Shown one piece after another: positions 7,413-16,422 of a stretch of 64,000 nucleotides of DNA. A model generated the notes under the pieces. It saw nothing but the letters and a program-made list of their open reading frames with translations, searched no databases and was not told the DNA's origin. The position numbers and the translations under genes are program-made. Within the stretch, counting starts at the first letter, position 1; each line of letters starts with the position of its first letter. The DNA comes from Acidiphilium sp. PA (lineage in GTDB: Bacteria; Pseudomonadota; Alphaproteobacteria; Acetobacterales; Acetobacteraceae): assembly GCF_026191915.1 (NCBI RefSeq), contig NZ_JAIMBY010000009.1:87310-151309 (forward strand), in the 5' to 3' direction.

Positions 7413-8498
7413 ATGACGGGGAAAATGATCGATCGGCCGGTTTTGCAGGTGCTCGCAGGCGAAGCAATCTGGCCGCCACCGGTCTGGCTGATGCGTCAGG
7501 CGGGGCGGTACCTGCCGGAGTATCGCAAGCTGCGGGCAACCGCGGGCAATTTCATTGCCCTGAGCACGACGCCGGCCATGGCAACCGAAGTAACGTTGCA
7601 ACCGGTCCGCCGCTTCGGCATGGACGCCGCGATTCTGTTCAGCGACATTCTGATCCTGCCCTGGGCGCTTGGGCAGAAGCTGCGTTATGCCGAGGGTGAA
7701 GGTCCGCTGATGGAGCGGATCGAGGACGTCGCCGGGCTGGATGCGCTCGATCTGAACCGGTTGAAGCCGGGCACGGAATCGGTGATGGAGACTGTTTCGC
7801 GGGTGCGGGCCGATCTGCCGCCGCGCTGCACCTTGATCGGGTTTGCCGGCAGCCCGTTCACGGTTGCGTGCTACATGCTGGATGGCAAAGGCGGCAATTT
7901 CGCGCGGACGATGCAGTTGATCTACAGCGATCCGGGGCTGGTGGCCGCGGTGATCGAGCTGGTGACAACCGCGACGGTGGATTATCTGTCCTGGCAGATC
8001 GAGGCCGGGGCGGATTGCGTGATGCTGTTCGATTCCTGGGCCGGTTTGCTGCCGCCCGATCTGTTTCGTGCGCATGTGATCCATCCGACGGTCCGGATTG
8101 TCGATGCGTTGCAGGCGCGGCACCCGGATGTGCCGATCATCGGATTTCCGCGTCTCGCGGGGTTGATGGCGCTGCCCTACATCGCCGAAACCGGCATTGC
8201 CGGGTTCGGCATGGATACCGGCACGGATGCGCCCACCCTTGCCCGATTGCTGCCGCGCAAAGTGGCGTTGCAGGGAAATCTGGACCCGTTGCTGTTGCGG
8301 GCGGGCGGGGTTTCGCTCGATCATGCGGTGGAACGAATCGCCCGCGAAATGGCCGGCATGCCCCATATTTTCAACCTTGGCCACGGTATCGTGCCGGAAA
8401 CGCCGCCCGAGCATGTCGCCACGTTGATCGAACGGCTGCGGTCGCTCGAACCGGCACCGCTTGAGGAATCCCCGCGAGCCGCTACTTCAGGTTCATGA
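7413..8498 (+). CDS. hemE: Uroporphyrinogen decarboxylase
   Basis: A 361-residue protein with the invariant WLMRQAGRYLPEYR near the N-terminus, FSDILILPWALG, and GFAGSPFTVACYM. It removes four carboxyl groups from uroporphyrinogen III to give coproporphyrinogen III in heme synthesis. The start at 7413 is conventional; a second in-frame ATG (7425) is possible because no strong ribosome site is visible. It heads an operon hemE-hemH-HAD-hemJ joined by ATGA overlaps. Its promoter must lie inside the candidate origin region, as in Caulobacter, where hemE transcription and origin firing are linked. Confidence 0.96.
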   Translation: MTGKMIDRPVLQVLAGEAIWPPPVWLMRQAGRYLPEYRKLRATAGNFIALSTTPAMATEVTLQPVRRFGMDAAILFSDILILPWALGQKLRYAEGEGPLMERIEDVAGLDALDLNRLKPGTESVMETVSRVRADLPPRCTLIGFAGSPFTVACYMLDGKGGNFARTMQLIYSDPGLVAAVIELVTTATVDYLSWQIEAGADCVMLFDSWAGLLPPDLFRAHVIHPTVRIVDALQARHPDVPIIGFPRLAGLMALPYIAETGIAGFGMDTGTDAPTLARLLPRKVALQGNLDPLLLRAGGVSLDHAVERIAREMAGMPHIFNLGHGIVPETPPEHVATLIERLRSLEPAPLEESPRAATSGS

Positions 8499-9583
8499 AC
8501 GACACCGAACCCGTCCTGCCCGCGCGCACAGCGATTGTTCTGTTCAATCTGGGGGGCCCGGATGGGGCGGACAGTATCAAGCCGTTCCGGGTCAATCTGT
8601 TTTCCGACCCCGCGATTATTCGTGCGCCGATCTTCATCCGGTTCTGGCTGGCGCGGCTGATCGCGGCCTCGGCACAGAGCAAGGCGGAGGAAGGCTATGC
8701 GCTGATGGGCGGCAAATCGCCCTTGCTCGAACTCACCCAGCGCCAGGCGGATGCGCTGGAGGCGAGCCTGCCGGGGTCGAAATGTTTCATTGCGATGCGC
8801 TACTGGCACCCGTTCGCCGGCGAGGTGGCGCAGGCGGTGAAGGCCTGGGCGCCGGAGCGGATTTTGCTTTTGCCGCTCTACCCGCAGTTTTCCACCACCA
8901 CCACCGGCAGTTCGCTGGCCGATTGGCACGACGCGGCGGCAAAAGCCGGTCTGGTGGTGCCGACCACGACGTTGTGCTGCTGGTACGATGATCCGGCCTT
9001 TGCCGCGGCAATCGCCGGGCTCGTGATGGGCACGCTCGCGACCGCGCGGGCGGAACTGCCGGCGGGCACGCCGATCCGCCTGCTGTTTTCAGCGCATGGT
9101 CTGCCGGAGAGCATCATCAAGGCGGGCGATCCGTACCAGGAAGAGGTCGAGGCCTGTACCGAGGCGGTGATGGACGTGATTACCCGCGCCTTGGGCGAAC
9201 GGGTCGACTACCAGGTATGTTTTCAGTCGCGCGCGACGCCGCAGCAATGGATCGAACCTTCGACCGAACAGGCGATCGAGAAGGCGGCGCATGACGGCAC
9301 GGCGGTTGTCGTGATTCCGATCGCCTTCGTTTCGGAACATATCGAGACCCTGGTCGAACTCGATGTCGAGTATCGCGAGGTTGCCGAAAAACTTCACCTG
9401 CCTGGATATTACCGCGCGCCGGCGCCGAACGACGACCCAGCGTTCATCGCCGCCCTGGCGGGGATCGCGCGCCGGGCGATTGCGCATGGCGATGGTTTAT
9501 GTTCGCATCGCGGCGGTCGGTCCTGCACTGTGCGCAACAGCGATTGCCCTTGGGCGCGGTATCGGGCACTCGTGGCGGCATGA
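8495..9583 (+). CDS. hemH: Ferrochelatase
   Basis: A 362-residue protein starting in an ATGA overlap with hemE. It contains LFNLGGPDGADSIKPF, YPQFSTTTTGS, and LLFSAHGLPESII, whose His is the metal-insertion residue; CFQSRATPQQWIEP is also family-typical. It inserts ferrous iron into protoporphyrin IX. The C-terminus ends with several cysteines (CSHRGGRSC and NSDCPWARY), like the iron-sulfur-ligating tail of many alphaproteobacterial ferrochelatases, though cluster binding is not proved. Coupled to the HAD gene by another ATGA. Confidence 0.96.
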   Translation: MNDTEPVLPARTAIVLFNLGGPDGADSIKPFRVNLFSDPAIIRAPIFIRFWLARLIAASAQSKAEEGYALMGGKSPLLELTQRQADALEASLPGSKCFIAMRYWHPFAGEVAQAVKAWAPERILLLPLYPQFSTTTTGSSLADWHDAAAKAGLVVPTTTLCCWYDDPAFAAAIAGLVMGTLATARAELPAGTPIRLLFSAHGLPESIIKAGDPYQEEVEACTEAVMDVITRALGERVDYQVCFQSRATPQQWIEPSTEQAIEKAAHDGTAVVVIPIAFVSEHIETLVELDVEYREVAEKLHLPGYYRAPAPNDDPAFIAALAGIARRAIAHGDGLCSHRGGRSCTVRNSDCPWARYRALVAA

Positions 9584-10263
9584 GCCGAAAATTCGACCTG
9601 GTGATTTTTGATTGTGACGGCGTGCTGATGGACAGCGAGATCGTCTCGGCGCGCGTGGTCGCGGCGGATATGACCGCGCATGGGCTGCCAACCACGCCTG
9701 AAGCGGCGATGGCGCGGTTTGTCGGCACGTCGCTGAGGAATATGAAACCGATCATCGAGGCTGAGCGCGGCGCGCCGCTGCCCGATGATTGGAACGACCG
9801 CATGGTGGCCAAAATTGCCGAAGCGATGGCCGCGGAGGTCTCGCCGATTCCCGGGGCGCGCGCGGTGCTCGAACGGTTGAACGCGCTGGGCATTGCGTGG
9901 CGGATCGCATCGAATTCGGCGGATGAGGAAATGGCGGCGAAATTCGGCAAGACCGGGTTTCTCGATCTGACCGCCGGGCGCACGCATAGCGCGCCGCGTC
10001 TGTTCGCGCGGGGCGGCCAGCCGAAGCCGGCTCCCGATGTGTTTCTGGATGCCGCCCGCGCCGAAGGCGTGCGGCCGGATCGCTGCGTGGTGATCGAGGA
10101 CTCCCCACCGGGCGTGATCGGTGCGGTGGCAGCGGGTATGATTTGTTACGGATTTGCGCCGCATGGCGACGGGGCGCATCTGCGCACGGCGGGGGCGCAT
10201 GGCATCATCGATCGGCTCGATCTTGTGCCGGGTCTGGTGATGGCCGCGAGCGTCAACGCATGA
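9580..10263 (+). CDS. HAD-superfamily phosphatase (phosphoglycolate/beta-PGM-like)
   Basis: A 227-residue HAD hydrolase. Motif I is FDCDGVLMDSE with the catalytic Asp pair at residues 11 and 13; motif III is GQPKPAPDVFLDAA; motif IV is VIEDSPPGVIGA. The cap follows motif I. Substrate is unknown; relatives act on sugar phosphates, phosphoglycolate or nucleotides. It begins in an ATGA overlap with hemH and ends in one with hemJ, so it is translated as part of the heme operon. A housecleaning role in tetrapyrrole synthesis is conceivable but only by position. Confidence 0.88.
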   Translation: MSRKFDLVIFDCDGVLMDSEIVSARVVAADMTAHGLPTTPEAAMARFVGTSLRNMKPIIEAERGAPLPDDWNDRMVAKIAEAMAAEVSPIPGARAVLERLNALGIAWRIASNSADEEMAAKFGKTGFLDLTAGRTHSAPRLFARGGQPKPAPDVFLDAARAEGVRPDRCVVIEDSPPGVIGAVAAGMICYGFAPHGDGAHLRTAGAHGIIDRLDLVPGLVMAASVNA

Positions 10264-10709
10264 CGATCGGGTTTCTGGCTCCTCTCTATCGCTGGGAGCT
10301 GGCGTTTCACGTGATGTCGATCATCGCGTGGATGGCTGCGCTGTTCTATCTGCCGCGTCTCTATGTATACCATTGCCAGGTCGCACCCGGATCGCTGGAG
10401 TCGGCGCGGTTCAAGGTGATGGAGCGGCGGTTGCTCAAACAGATCGCGACACCGGCAATGATATCGTCCTGGGTGTTCGGCATTCTGCTGATCCTGACGC
10501 CAGGCGCCATTTCATGGTCGGCGCCGTGGTGGTGGGTGAAGTTCGTCAGCGTGATTCTGATGAGCGGGTTTCACGGCGCGCTGTCGAAATGGCGGAAGAA
10601 CTTCCTGAACGATCGTAACGTGAAGCCCGAGCGGTTTTATCGGATCGCCAATGAGGTGCCGACGATCCTGATGGTGATCATTGTCATCATGGTGTTTGTC
10701 CAACCGTAA
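10260..10709 (+). CDS. hemJ: Protoporphyrinogen IX oxidase HemJ
   Basis: A 149-residue integral membrane protein with four predicted hydrophobic segments. It shows the UPF0093/HemJ landmarks: an early His in RWELAFHVMSIIAWMAALFYL and the later basic stretch HGALSKWRKNF. HemJ oxidises protoporphyrinogen IX to protoporphyrin IX, the step before ferrochelatase, and replaces HemG/HemY in most alphaproteobacteria. ATGA overlap with the HAD gene; last gene of the heme operon. rho commonly follows hemJ in related genomes but is absent here. Confidence 0.93.
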   Translation: MTIGFLAPLYRWELAFHVMSIIAWMAALFYLPRLYVYHCQVAPGSLESARFKVMERRLLKQIATPAMISSWVFGILLILTPGAISWSAPWWWVKFVSVILMSGFHGALSKWRKNFLNDRNVKPERFYRIANEVPTILMVIIVIMVFVQP

Positions 10710-11246
10710 CGTTCGCGGGTTCGGGCTCGTTCGTCTTTTCCACGACAACATTATGCCGGATCGGCCGGCGCCGGCGTGTTGCCGATCCGGTACGGGCGTA
10801 CCTGTTGTACGATATTCAAAGCGCGTGTCGGTTCCATTCAATACATGAACGGCTCTGCAATTGAAGAGTGCTGCCGTGGCCGACCCGAAACAAAAAAGGT
10901 CGCCGCAGTGGGCAGGGGTTGGTAACAAGGGTAACAAACGAACGCGGCTTGGCTCTCATTCACTGTTATCGTGGAGGTCTTTTGGCGTGTTTATAGTGTT
11001 GGAGCAAGGCCGTTACTGCAGTGCGCTGCTGCGCGACTTGCATGATTGCGGCTGTGGAACGCGGCTCGACCCCTGCTTACGCCCTGGGCAAACACTCGGC
11101 CGGCGGCATCCGGCTCAACGTTTTTCTTTGCACGGTCTGGCTTGGTAGGGGGTCAGGCGGTTCGAACGTCGCACGTCAGACCGTGTCGACGGATGTTTTG
11201 ACTTTCAAGGACGACAATCAATCAAGAACAGTGAGGCATCAATCTA
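10710..11246. other. 537-bp intergenic region, hairpins but no convincing gene
   Basis: No reading frame here has a family signature or a credible start. Two structures stand out: the hairpin at 10756-10790 after hemJ, and a 9-bp inverted repeat CACGGTCTG (11131-11139) / CAGACCGTG (11177-11185) in the leader of the barrel-protein gene. GGTAACAA is directly repeated near 10920-10937. A small RNA is possible but not demonstrable from sequence. Confidence 0.5.
10756..10790 (+). terminator. Hairpin downstream of the heme operon
   Basis: CCGGATCGGC (10756-10765) pairs perfectly with GCCGATCCGG (10781-10790); the 15-base loop is itself GC-rich and can fold. It lies 47 bases after the hemJ stop. 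There is no T-run, so termination would be weak or Rho-assisted. Confidence 0.5.
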
Positions 11247-12410
11247 ATGAAACGGATATCAATGCGCGCGCTTCTTTGCGCGGGATTCGGCGTCGTGGCG
11301 ATGACGGCCGCGGGTGGTGTGGCACAGGCTCAGGTCAGTGTACCGAAAATGAAGATCGATGGTGGCCCGCTCGGCACGCTCGATCTGAGCGGCGGCATCG
11401 ACGGGTTTTTCTACGGCTACTCGGGTGCCGGTACCAACAGCTTGTTCGGCAACGGTAAATCGGTTGGCGCCGAACCGCGGGTTGCCGACATCAAGGTGGT
11501 GAAGCCGACCGGACTTGTGCAGTTCACCATCGAAGTCAAACCCGATGATTCGGTTTATTTCGGTATCCACCCGAGCCCGATGACCGCGACCACCTTCACG
11601 CTCGGGCCGGTATACGCCGCGTACGTGACGCTTGCGCCGACGCCGGCGCTGAGCATTTCGGTCGGTCAGATCTATTCGCTCGAAGGCTGGGAGTCTTCGA
11701 CCGACTGGAACAACGCCAATCTGATCGATTCCTCGCTGTACTATGTCGAGAACTCGTCGAGCCGCGGCGTGTCCGCAACCTACACCGTGGGCAAGCTCTC
11801 GGCCACGGTGAACTATGGCGACGGGTTCGACAGCGGTGTTTTCAACGTGGTGCAGGGGCTTGCCACCTACTCGTTCGATGCAAACAATGCGCTCTCGCTT
11901 TACGGCACGGTGAATTTCGGCCGGACCGGGCCCAATACATTCGCGTATGGCAACGGGACGACCGGCATCGGTTATCCGGGCTATAATGCAGCCTATGTGA
12001 ATTCCAACATGGCCGGCGCGTACTACGACTATACCAACGGCAATTTAAACCTCATCCCCGAAGTCCAGTATGTCTACTCAAAGGTCGACCATAAGATCGG
12101 CCTCGACAAATTCACCAGCAATTTCGGTGCCGAGCTGATTGCGAACTACACCTTCCCGAAAACGCCATGGTCGGTCGGCGGCATGGTCAATGCGTTCTCC
12201 AATGTCGGCCCGCAGGCCTGGTATCTGAACGCACATTCGGCCGGCGTTGCGGTCGGTATCACGCCGACTTGGCAGAAGGGTCATTTCTTCGTGCGCGGTG
12301 AGGCAGGGTTGCTGCATCTGACCAGCATCGGCTCGGGCCCGGCGTTCGGCAGCAACGGCACCGGCCGCAACCAGGTGATCGGCATTCTCGGCGCGGGCTT
12401 CGTATTCTGA
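11247..12410 (+). CDS. Outer-membrane beta-barrel (porin-like) protein
   Basis: A 387-residue protein with a clear signal peptide (MKRISMRALLCAGF..., cleavage after AQA near residue 28). The mature part is a run of alternating hydrophobic/polar strands rich in Gly, Tyr and Asn and ends in the outer-membrane signature GFVF with terminal Phe. It resembles proteobacterial barrel proteins annotated as porin or outer membrane beta-barrel proteins. Substrate unknown. It stands between the heme operon and an ABC importer on the same strand; it could supply the outer-membrane step for that importer, but a terminator-like hairpin separates them. Confidence 0.75.
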   Translation: MKRISMRALLCAGFGVVAMTAAGGVAQAQVSVPKMKIDGGPLGTLDLSGGIDGFFYGYSGAGTNSLFGNGKSVGAEPRVADIKVVKPTGLVQFTIEVKPDDSVYFGIHPSPMTATTFTLGPVYAAYVTLAPTPALSISVGQIYSLEGWESSTDWNNANLIDSSLYYVENSSSRGVSATYTVGKLSATVNYGDGFDSGVFNVVQGLATYSFDANNALSLYGTVNFGRTGPNTFAYGNGTTGIGYPGYNAAYVNSNMAGAYYDYTNGNLNLIPEVQYVYSKVDHKIGLDKFTSNFGAELIANYTFPKTPWSVGGMVNAFSNVGPQAWYLNAHSAGVAVGITPTWQKGHFFVRGEAGLLHLTSIGSGPAFGSNGTGRNQVIGILGAGFVF

Positions 12411-12417
12411 AACCGGT

Positions 12418-12440
12418 GGTCCCGGAACGGTCCCGGGACC
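12418..12440 (+). terminator. Hairpin after the barrel-protein gene
   Basis: GGTCCCGG (12418-12425) and CCGGGACC (12433-12440) pair perfectly across seven bases, seven bases after the stop. No T-run follows. Confidence 0.45.
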
Positions 12441-12527
12441 CATGATTGCGACGGACGGCAGGGCGGCGTATCGAACGAGGTGCTGCCCTGCCTGAAGTTC
12501 AACCTTTCGAACATCGAGGATAACGAC

Positions 12528-13631
12528 ATGATTGATGCTTTCACGCCCGGCCGCCGTACCGTTCTGAAGCTGGCCGGGGCGGGCGCTGCCGGCGCGCTTC
12601 TGCCGGGCGTCGCCGGGGCGGCTTACCCCGCCGCCCTGGTCAAGGCGGCCAAGGCGGAAGACGGTCTGAATACCATCGCGCTGCCGCCCGACTGGGCGAA
12701 CTATGGTGCGATTATCAGCACCTTCGAGAAAAAATTCGGTATCTCCATCAAGAATGCGGCACCCGACGATACCTCGGCGCAGGAGCTCCAATCGATCCGC
12801 TCGCTCAAGGGTCAGTCGCGCGGGCCCGACGTCGTCGATGTCGGCCTGTCGTTTGCGCTCGATGGCGCGAAAGAGGGGTTGTTCCGCCCCTATAAGGTTT
12901 CGACCTGGAGCAGCATTCCGGCGTCGATGAAGGACCCCGGTGGTCTGTGGTACGGCGATTACTTCGGCCTCGTATCGTTTGGCGTCAACATGTCGGTCGC
13001 CAAAGTGGCGCCGCGGACCTGGGCTGATTTGAAGAAGCCGATCTACAAAGGCATGGTTGCCCTCAACGGCAGCCCGCTCGGCGCTGGTGCGGCGTTCGCC
13101 GCGGTGTTTGCAGCGGCGCTGGCAAACGGTGGTTCGCTCGATGACATCATGCCCGGCATCGCGTTTTTCGCTGACCTCGCCAAACGCGGAAATTTCGATC
13201 CTTCGGCAGCGACCTCGGCGAGCCTGGTCTCCGGCCAGACGCCGGTGGTGGTCAACTGGGATTACCTCAACCTCGCCCAGGCCAAGGGTTCGAAGACGAT
13301 GACCAAGATCGAGACGATTATCCCGGCCGATGCCAAGCCCTATGGCGCGTTTTATTGCCAGGCGATCAGCAAATTTGCGCCGCACCCGAAGGCCGCTGAA
13401 TTGTGGCAGGAATTCATCTATTCGGATGAAGGCCAGTTGCTCTATCTCAAAGGCTTCGCGCACCCGGCACGCTTCTCGGAAATGGCGAAATCGGGCGCCA
13501 TTCCGAAGTCGATGCTGGCGGAACTGCCACCGGCGAAACCCTATGGCGAGGCGCTGTTCGCGACGATCGAACAGACCAAGAAAGCGCAAGCCGCCCTCAC
13601 CGCGAACTGGACGAAAATGGTCAAGGCGTGA
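12528..13631 (+). CDS. ABC transporter substrate-binding protein (PotD/AfuA-like)
   Basis: A 367-residue periplasmic binding protein. The N-terminus has a twin-arginine-type signal (PGRRTVLKLAGAGAAGALL, then GVAGAA). The mature part has the family-1 solute-binding pattern (ALPPDWANYGAIISTF, RGPDVVDVGLSFA, GFAHPARFSEMA). Such proteins bind polyamines, iron, phosphonates or other small cations. GAGGA precedes the ATG. It is followed at once by two permeases and an ATPase, a complete importer. Because choline-sulfatase and betaine-degrading genes follow, a choline-ester or betaine-like substrate is a reasonable guess, but the sequence alone does not show it. Confidence 0.88.
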   Translation: MIDAFTPGRRTVLKLAGAGAAGALLPGVAGAAYPAALVKAAKAEDGLNTIALPPDWANYGAIISTFEKKFGISIKNAAPDDTSAQELQSIRSLKGQSRGPDVVDVGLSFALDGAKEGLFRPYKVSTWSSIPASMKDPGGLWYGDYFGLVSFGVNMSVAKVAPRTWADLKKPIYKGMVALNGSPLGAGAAFAAVFAAALANGGSLDDIMPGIAFFADLAKRGNFDPSAATSASLVSGQTPVVVNWDYLNLAQAKGSKTMTKIETIIPADAKPYGAFYCQAISKFAPHPKAAELWQEFIYSDEGQLLYLKGFAHPARFSEMAKSGAIPKSMLAELPPAKPYGEALFATIEQTKKAQAALTANWTKMVKA

Positions 13632-14512
13632 GCCTGCGGCCTACCAGACCCGCCGGGCCGCTTGCCCGGTCCGGCGGGTTGTTCACCCTGGTCTTCATGG
13701 CGCCGTTTCTGCTGTATGTAACGGCGTTCCTGATCCTGCCGACCTTGATGCTGCTCGCCACCGCGTTTCTCGGCAAGCACGGCCCGACGCTGCATTACGT
13801 CGCCGCGCTGGGCGAAGGGCAGACCGTCGTTGCGTTCCGCAATTCGATTGAACTATCGGCATTGGCCGCCCTGGTCGGGCTGTTGGTCGGCGGGCTCGCC
13901 GCCTATTTCGTGCTGCGCCCGGGCATGCCGCGCGGATTGCGCTCGCTGGTCACCACCTTCGGTGCGGTCGCCGCGAATTTCGCCGGCGTGCCGCTGGCGT
14001 TTGCGTTCATCGCGACACTCGGCAGCCTCGGCATGATCACGGTCTGGTTCAAGGACATTGGCGTCAACCTGTACGGCATGGGGTTCACGCTCTATTCGAT
14101 GCCGGGACTCGTGCTGGTGTACGCCTATTTCCAGGTGCCGCTCATGATCATCGTCATCACCCCGGCGCTCGAGGCGCTGCGGCGCGAATGGCGGGAGGCG
14201 GCGGAGAATCTGGGTGCCTCCACCTGGGACTACTGGCGGCACGTCGGTCTGCCGATCCTGCTGCCTTCACTGCTCTCGGCTTATATTTTATTGTTCGGCA
14301 ACGCGTTCTCGGCCTATGCGACCCCCTATGCGCTGACCTCGGGCATCGTGGCGCTGGTGCCGGTCGAGATCAGCAATGTTCTGTCAGGCAACGTGATGGT
14401 ATCGCAACAGACCGGTGCCGCGCTCGCGCTGGGGATGATCGTGGTGATGGTCGTGGTGATGGGTATTTACGCGCTGATCGCGCGCCGGGTCGGCCGCTGG
14501 GTGAAGCGATGA
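13628..14512 (+). CDS. ABC transporter permease (PotB-like)
   Basis: A 294-residue inner-membrane protein with about six transmembrane segments. The binding-protein-dependent permease signature is visible as EWREAAENLGASTWDYWRHVGLPILLPSL (quoted in part: EAAENLGASTWDYW), the loop that docks on the ATPase. GTG start at 13628 overlaps the stop of the binding-protein gene as GTGA. Forms the translocation pore with the next permease. Confidence 0.93.
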   Translation: MSLRPTRPAGPLARSGGLFTLVFMAPFLLYVTAFLILPTLMLLATAFLGKHGPTLHYVAALGEGQTVVAFRNSIELSALAALVGLLVGGLAAYFVLRPGMPRGLRSLVTTFGAVAANFAGVPLAFAFIATLGSLGMITVWFKDIGVNLYGMGFTLYSMPGLVLVYAYFQVPLMIIVITPALEALRREWREAAENLGASTWDYWRHVGLPILLPSLLSAYILLFGNAFSAYATPYALTSGIVALVPVEISNVLSGNVMVSQQTGAALALGMIVVMVVVMGIYALIARRVGRWVKR

Positions 14513-15294
14513 GCCGGCGAACCCATAATCTGATCCCCGGCCTCGGGCTCGGCGTAATCGGACTGTATTTCGTAATCCCCCTGGTCGCGACCGGCGCGTT
14601 CAGCCTGTGGGAGGGCGGCGACAAATACGGACTCGCCGCCTATGCGGCGCTGATCCATCAACCGAAACTGTGGCAGAGCCTCGGGCTTTCGGTGCGGCTT
14701 GCGATTCAAACGATTCTGGTCGGGCTGGTGGTGCTGGTGCCGGCGGTGTTCTGGCTCAATCTGCGGGTCCAGCGGCTGCGGCCGTTGTTCGATTTCCTTT
14801 CGGTGCTGCCCTTCGTGGTGCCGCCGATCGCGCTGGTCGCCGGCATGACCACGCTATACACCGGGCCGGACTGGTTCGTCGGCACGGCGAATTATCTGGT
14901 GGTGCCTTATGTGATCCTGGCGCTGCCCTACACCTATCGTGCGCTCGATGTCGGGATGCGCGCACTCGATCTGAAAACATTGACCGAAGCCTCGCAGAGT
15001 CTCGGCGCCGGCTGGATGACGTTGATCTTCCGCGTGGTGGTGCCCAACCTGACCACGGCGCTGATCGGTGCTGCGCTGCTGACCATCGCGATCGTGATGG
15101 GGGAGTTCACCTTTGCCAATATCCTGCTGTTTAATACGTTTGCGGTCTATATCGACTATGTCGGCCAGACCTCGGCAACCCAGGCGGCGGCGCTGACCTT
15201 GCTGAGTTTTCTGATCACCTGGTTGGCCATGCTGGGCGTGTTGTTCACCGGGCGTGGCGGGCGCGGCCAGGTTCAGATCGGTGGGGCGCGCTGA
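14509..15294 (+). CDS. ABC transporter permease (PotC-like)
   Basis: A 261-residue membrane protein, second permease of the importer. The ATPase-docking loop is seen as LTEASQSLGAGWMTL, and six hydrophobic segments are apparent. The start is in an ATGA overlap with the first permease; the frame is open far upstream but that part has no membrane character. Its stop shares one base with the ATPase start, so the four transporter genes form a tightly coupled operon. Confidence 0.93.
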   Translation: MSRRTHNLIPGLGLGVIGLYFVIPLVATGAFSLWEGGDKYGLAAYAALIHQPKLWQSLGLSVRLAIQTILVGLVVLVPAVFWLNLRVQRLRPLFDFLSVLPFVVPPIALVAGMTTLYTGPDWFVGTANYLVVPYVILALPYTYRALDVGMRALDLKTLTEASQSLGAGWMTLIFRVVVPNLTTALIGAALLTIAIVMGEFTFANILLFNTFAVYIDYVGQTSATQAAALTLLSFLITWLAMLGVLFTGRGGRGQVQIGGAR

Positions 15295-16352
15295 TGAGCT
15301 ATCTGCAGCTTGATGCCGTGGCGAAGCACTACGGCAGCCGCACCGTCCTGCGCGATGTCTCGATCGATCTGAAAGCCGGCGAGTTCGTCTCGCTGCTCGG
15401 CCCGTCCGGCTGCGGCAAGACGACACTGTTGCGGATCGTGGCGGGGTTCGATCAACCCGATTCGGGCCGCGTCGTGCTGGAGGGGCGCGATATTTCGGGC
15501 CTGGCGCCGGCAAAGCGGCAGATGGGCATGGTGTTTCAGGCCTATTCGCTGTTTCCCAACATGACCGCGCAGGAGAACGTGCAATTCGGCCTGCGGGTGC
15601 GCCGGCAGGATGCGACGACGCAACAGAAACGCGCGCGCGAGTTGCTCGAACTGGTCGGCCTCGGCGAGCATGCCCAGAAATATCCGCATCAGCTCTCCGG
15701 CGGGCAGCAGCAGCGCGTCGCGCTGGCACGTGCCTTGGCAATCAGCCCCGCCCTGCTGCTGCTCGATGAGCCGCTGTCCGCCCTGGATGCCAAGGTGCGG
15801 GTACAGCTGCGCGATGAAATTCGCCGGATCCAGCAGGAAACCGGTGTCACCACACTGTTCGTCACCCACGATCAGGAGGAGGCGCTGTCGATCTCGGATC
15901 GGGTGGTGGTGATGCACGATGGGGTGCTCGCACAGGTGGGCGAACCGGCGGCGATCTACGGCGAGCCTGCCAATATTTTCGTGGCCCGGTTCGTCGGTGC
16001 GGTCGCCGAACTGCAAGGCGTGGTGGCGGATGGTTCAGCCGGCATGGTCACCGTGCTGGGCCGGCAGGTTGCGGCAAACCGCGCGCGCGGCATGGCGGCG
16101 GGAACGCGGGTCTACTTCCTGCTTCGCCCCGAAACGGTGCGGCTGGGCCCGCCGGATGCCGCCGGCATGCTGCACGGTACGGTCATCGCGCGCACCTTCT
16201 ACGGCGCGCTGACCAGCCTGAAAGTCGAAATCGTCGGCGGCTCCGATTGCGTCACCGCGGCGATGGCCAGCGGCGACGCCGTGAACATCGCAATCGGCAG
16301 CACAGTCTCGATCAATTGGGACCCAGACTCCCCCCGGCTCCTCGTCGCCTGA
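15294..16352 (+). CDS. ABC transporter ATP-binding protein (PotA-like)
   Basis: A 352-residue ATPase. Walker A is GPSGCGKTT, signature LSGGQQQRV, Walker B LLLLDEPLSALD, and the switch His is in FVTHDQEEAL. After about residue 240 a TOBE-type regulatory domain follows (YFLLRPETVRL), as in PotA, MalK and UgpC importers. It drives uptake through the two permeases. The family T hairpin copy T2 follows directly after the stop. Confidence 0.94.
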   Translation: MSYLQLDAVAKHYGSRTVLRDVSIDLKAGEFVSLLGPSGCGKTTLLRIVAGFDQPDSGRVVLEGRDISGLAPAKRQMGMVFQAYSLFPNMTAQENVQFGLRVRRQDATTQQKRARELLELVGLGEHAQKYPHQLSGGQQQRVALARALAISPALLLLDEPLSALDAKVRVQLRDEIRRIQQETGVTTLFVTHDQEEALSISDRVVVMHDGVLAQVGEPAAIYGEPANIFVARFVGAVAELQGVVADGSAGMVTVLGRQVAANRARGMAAGTRVYFLLRPETVRLGPPDAAGMLHGTVIARTFYGALTSLKVEIVGGSDCVTAAMASGDAVNIAIGSTVSINWDPDSPRLLVA

Positions 16353-16353
16353 C

Positions 16354-16392
16354 AAATAAAAGTTTTCTGGTTCTTTTTTACAAAAAAGAACA
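16354..16392 (-). repeat. AT-rich hairpin repeat, family T, copy T2
   Basis: GTTCTTTTTT (16370-16379) pairs with AAAAAAGAAC (16382-16391). Read on the minus strand it gives the hairpin followed by CAGAAAACTTTTATTT, matching copies at 62638 and 63524. It lies directly after the transporter operon and before the next gene on the same strand, so it could act as a terminator here. Confidence 0.65.
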
Positions 16393-16422
16393 ACTTGCTT
16401 ACCCCTGCTCGAAGGACTGCCC

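Noticed and set aside
10861..11148. 95-residue frame upstream of the barrel protein
   Set aside because: No ribosome site, no family signature, and codon usage unlike the neighbours; it includes the leader inverted repeat.
12528..16352. Firm assignment of the importer to polyamines
   Set aside because: The PotABCD-like layout is shared by iron, phosphonate and choline-type importers; no substrate-specific residues can be read by eye.
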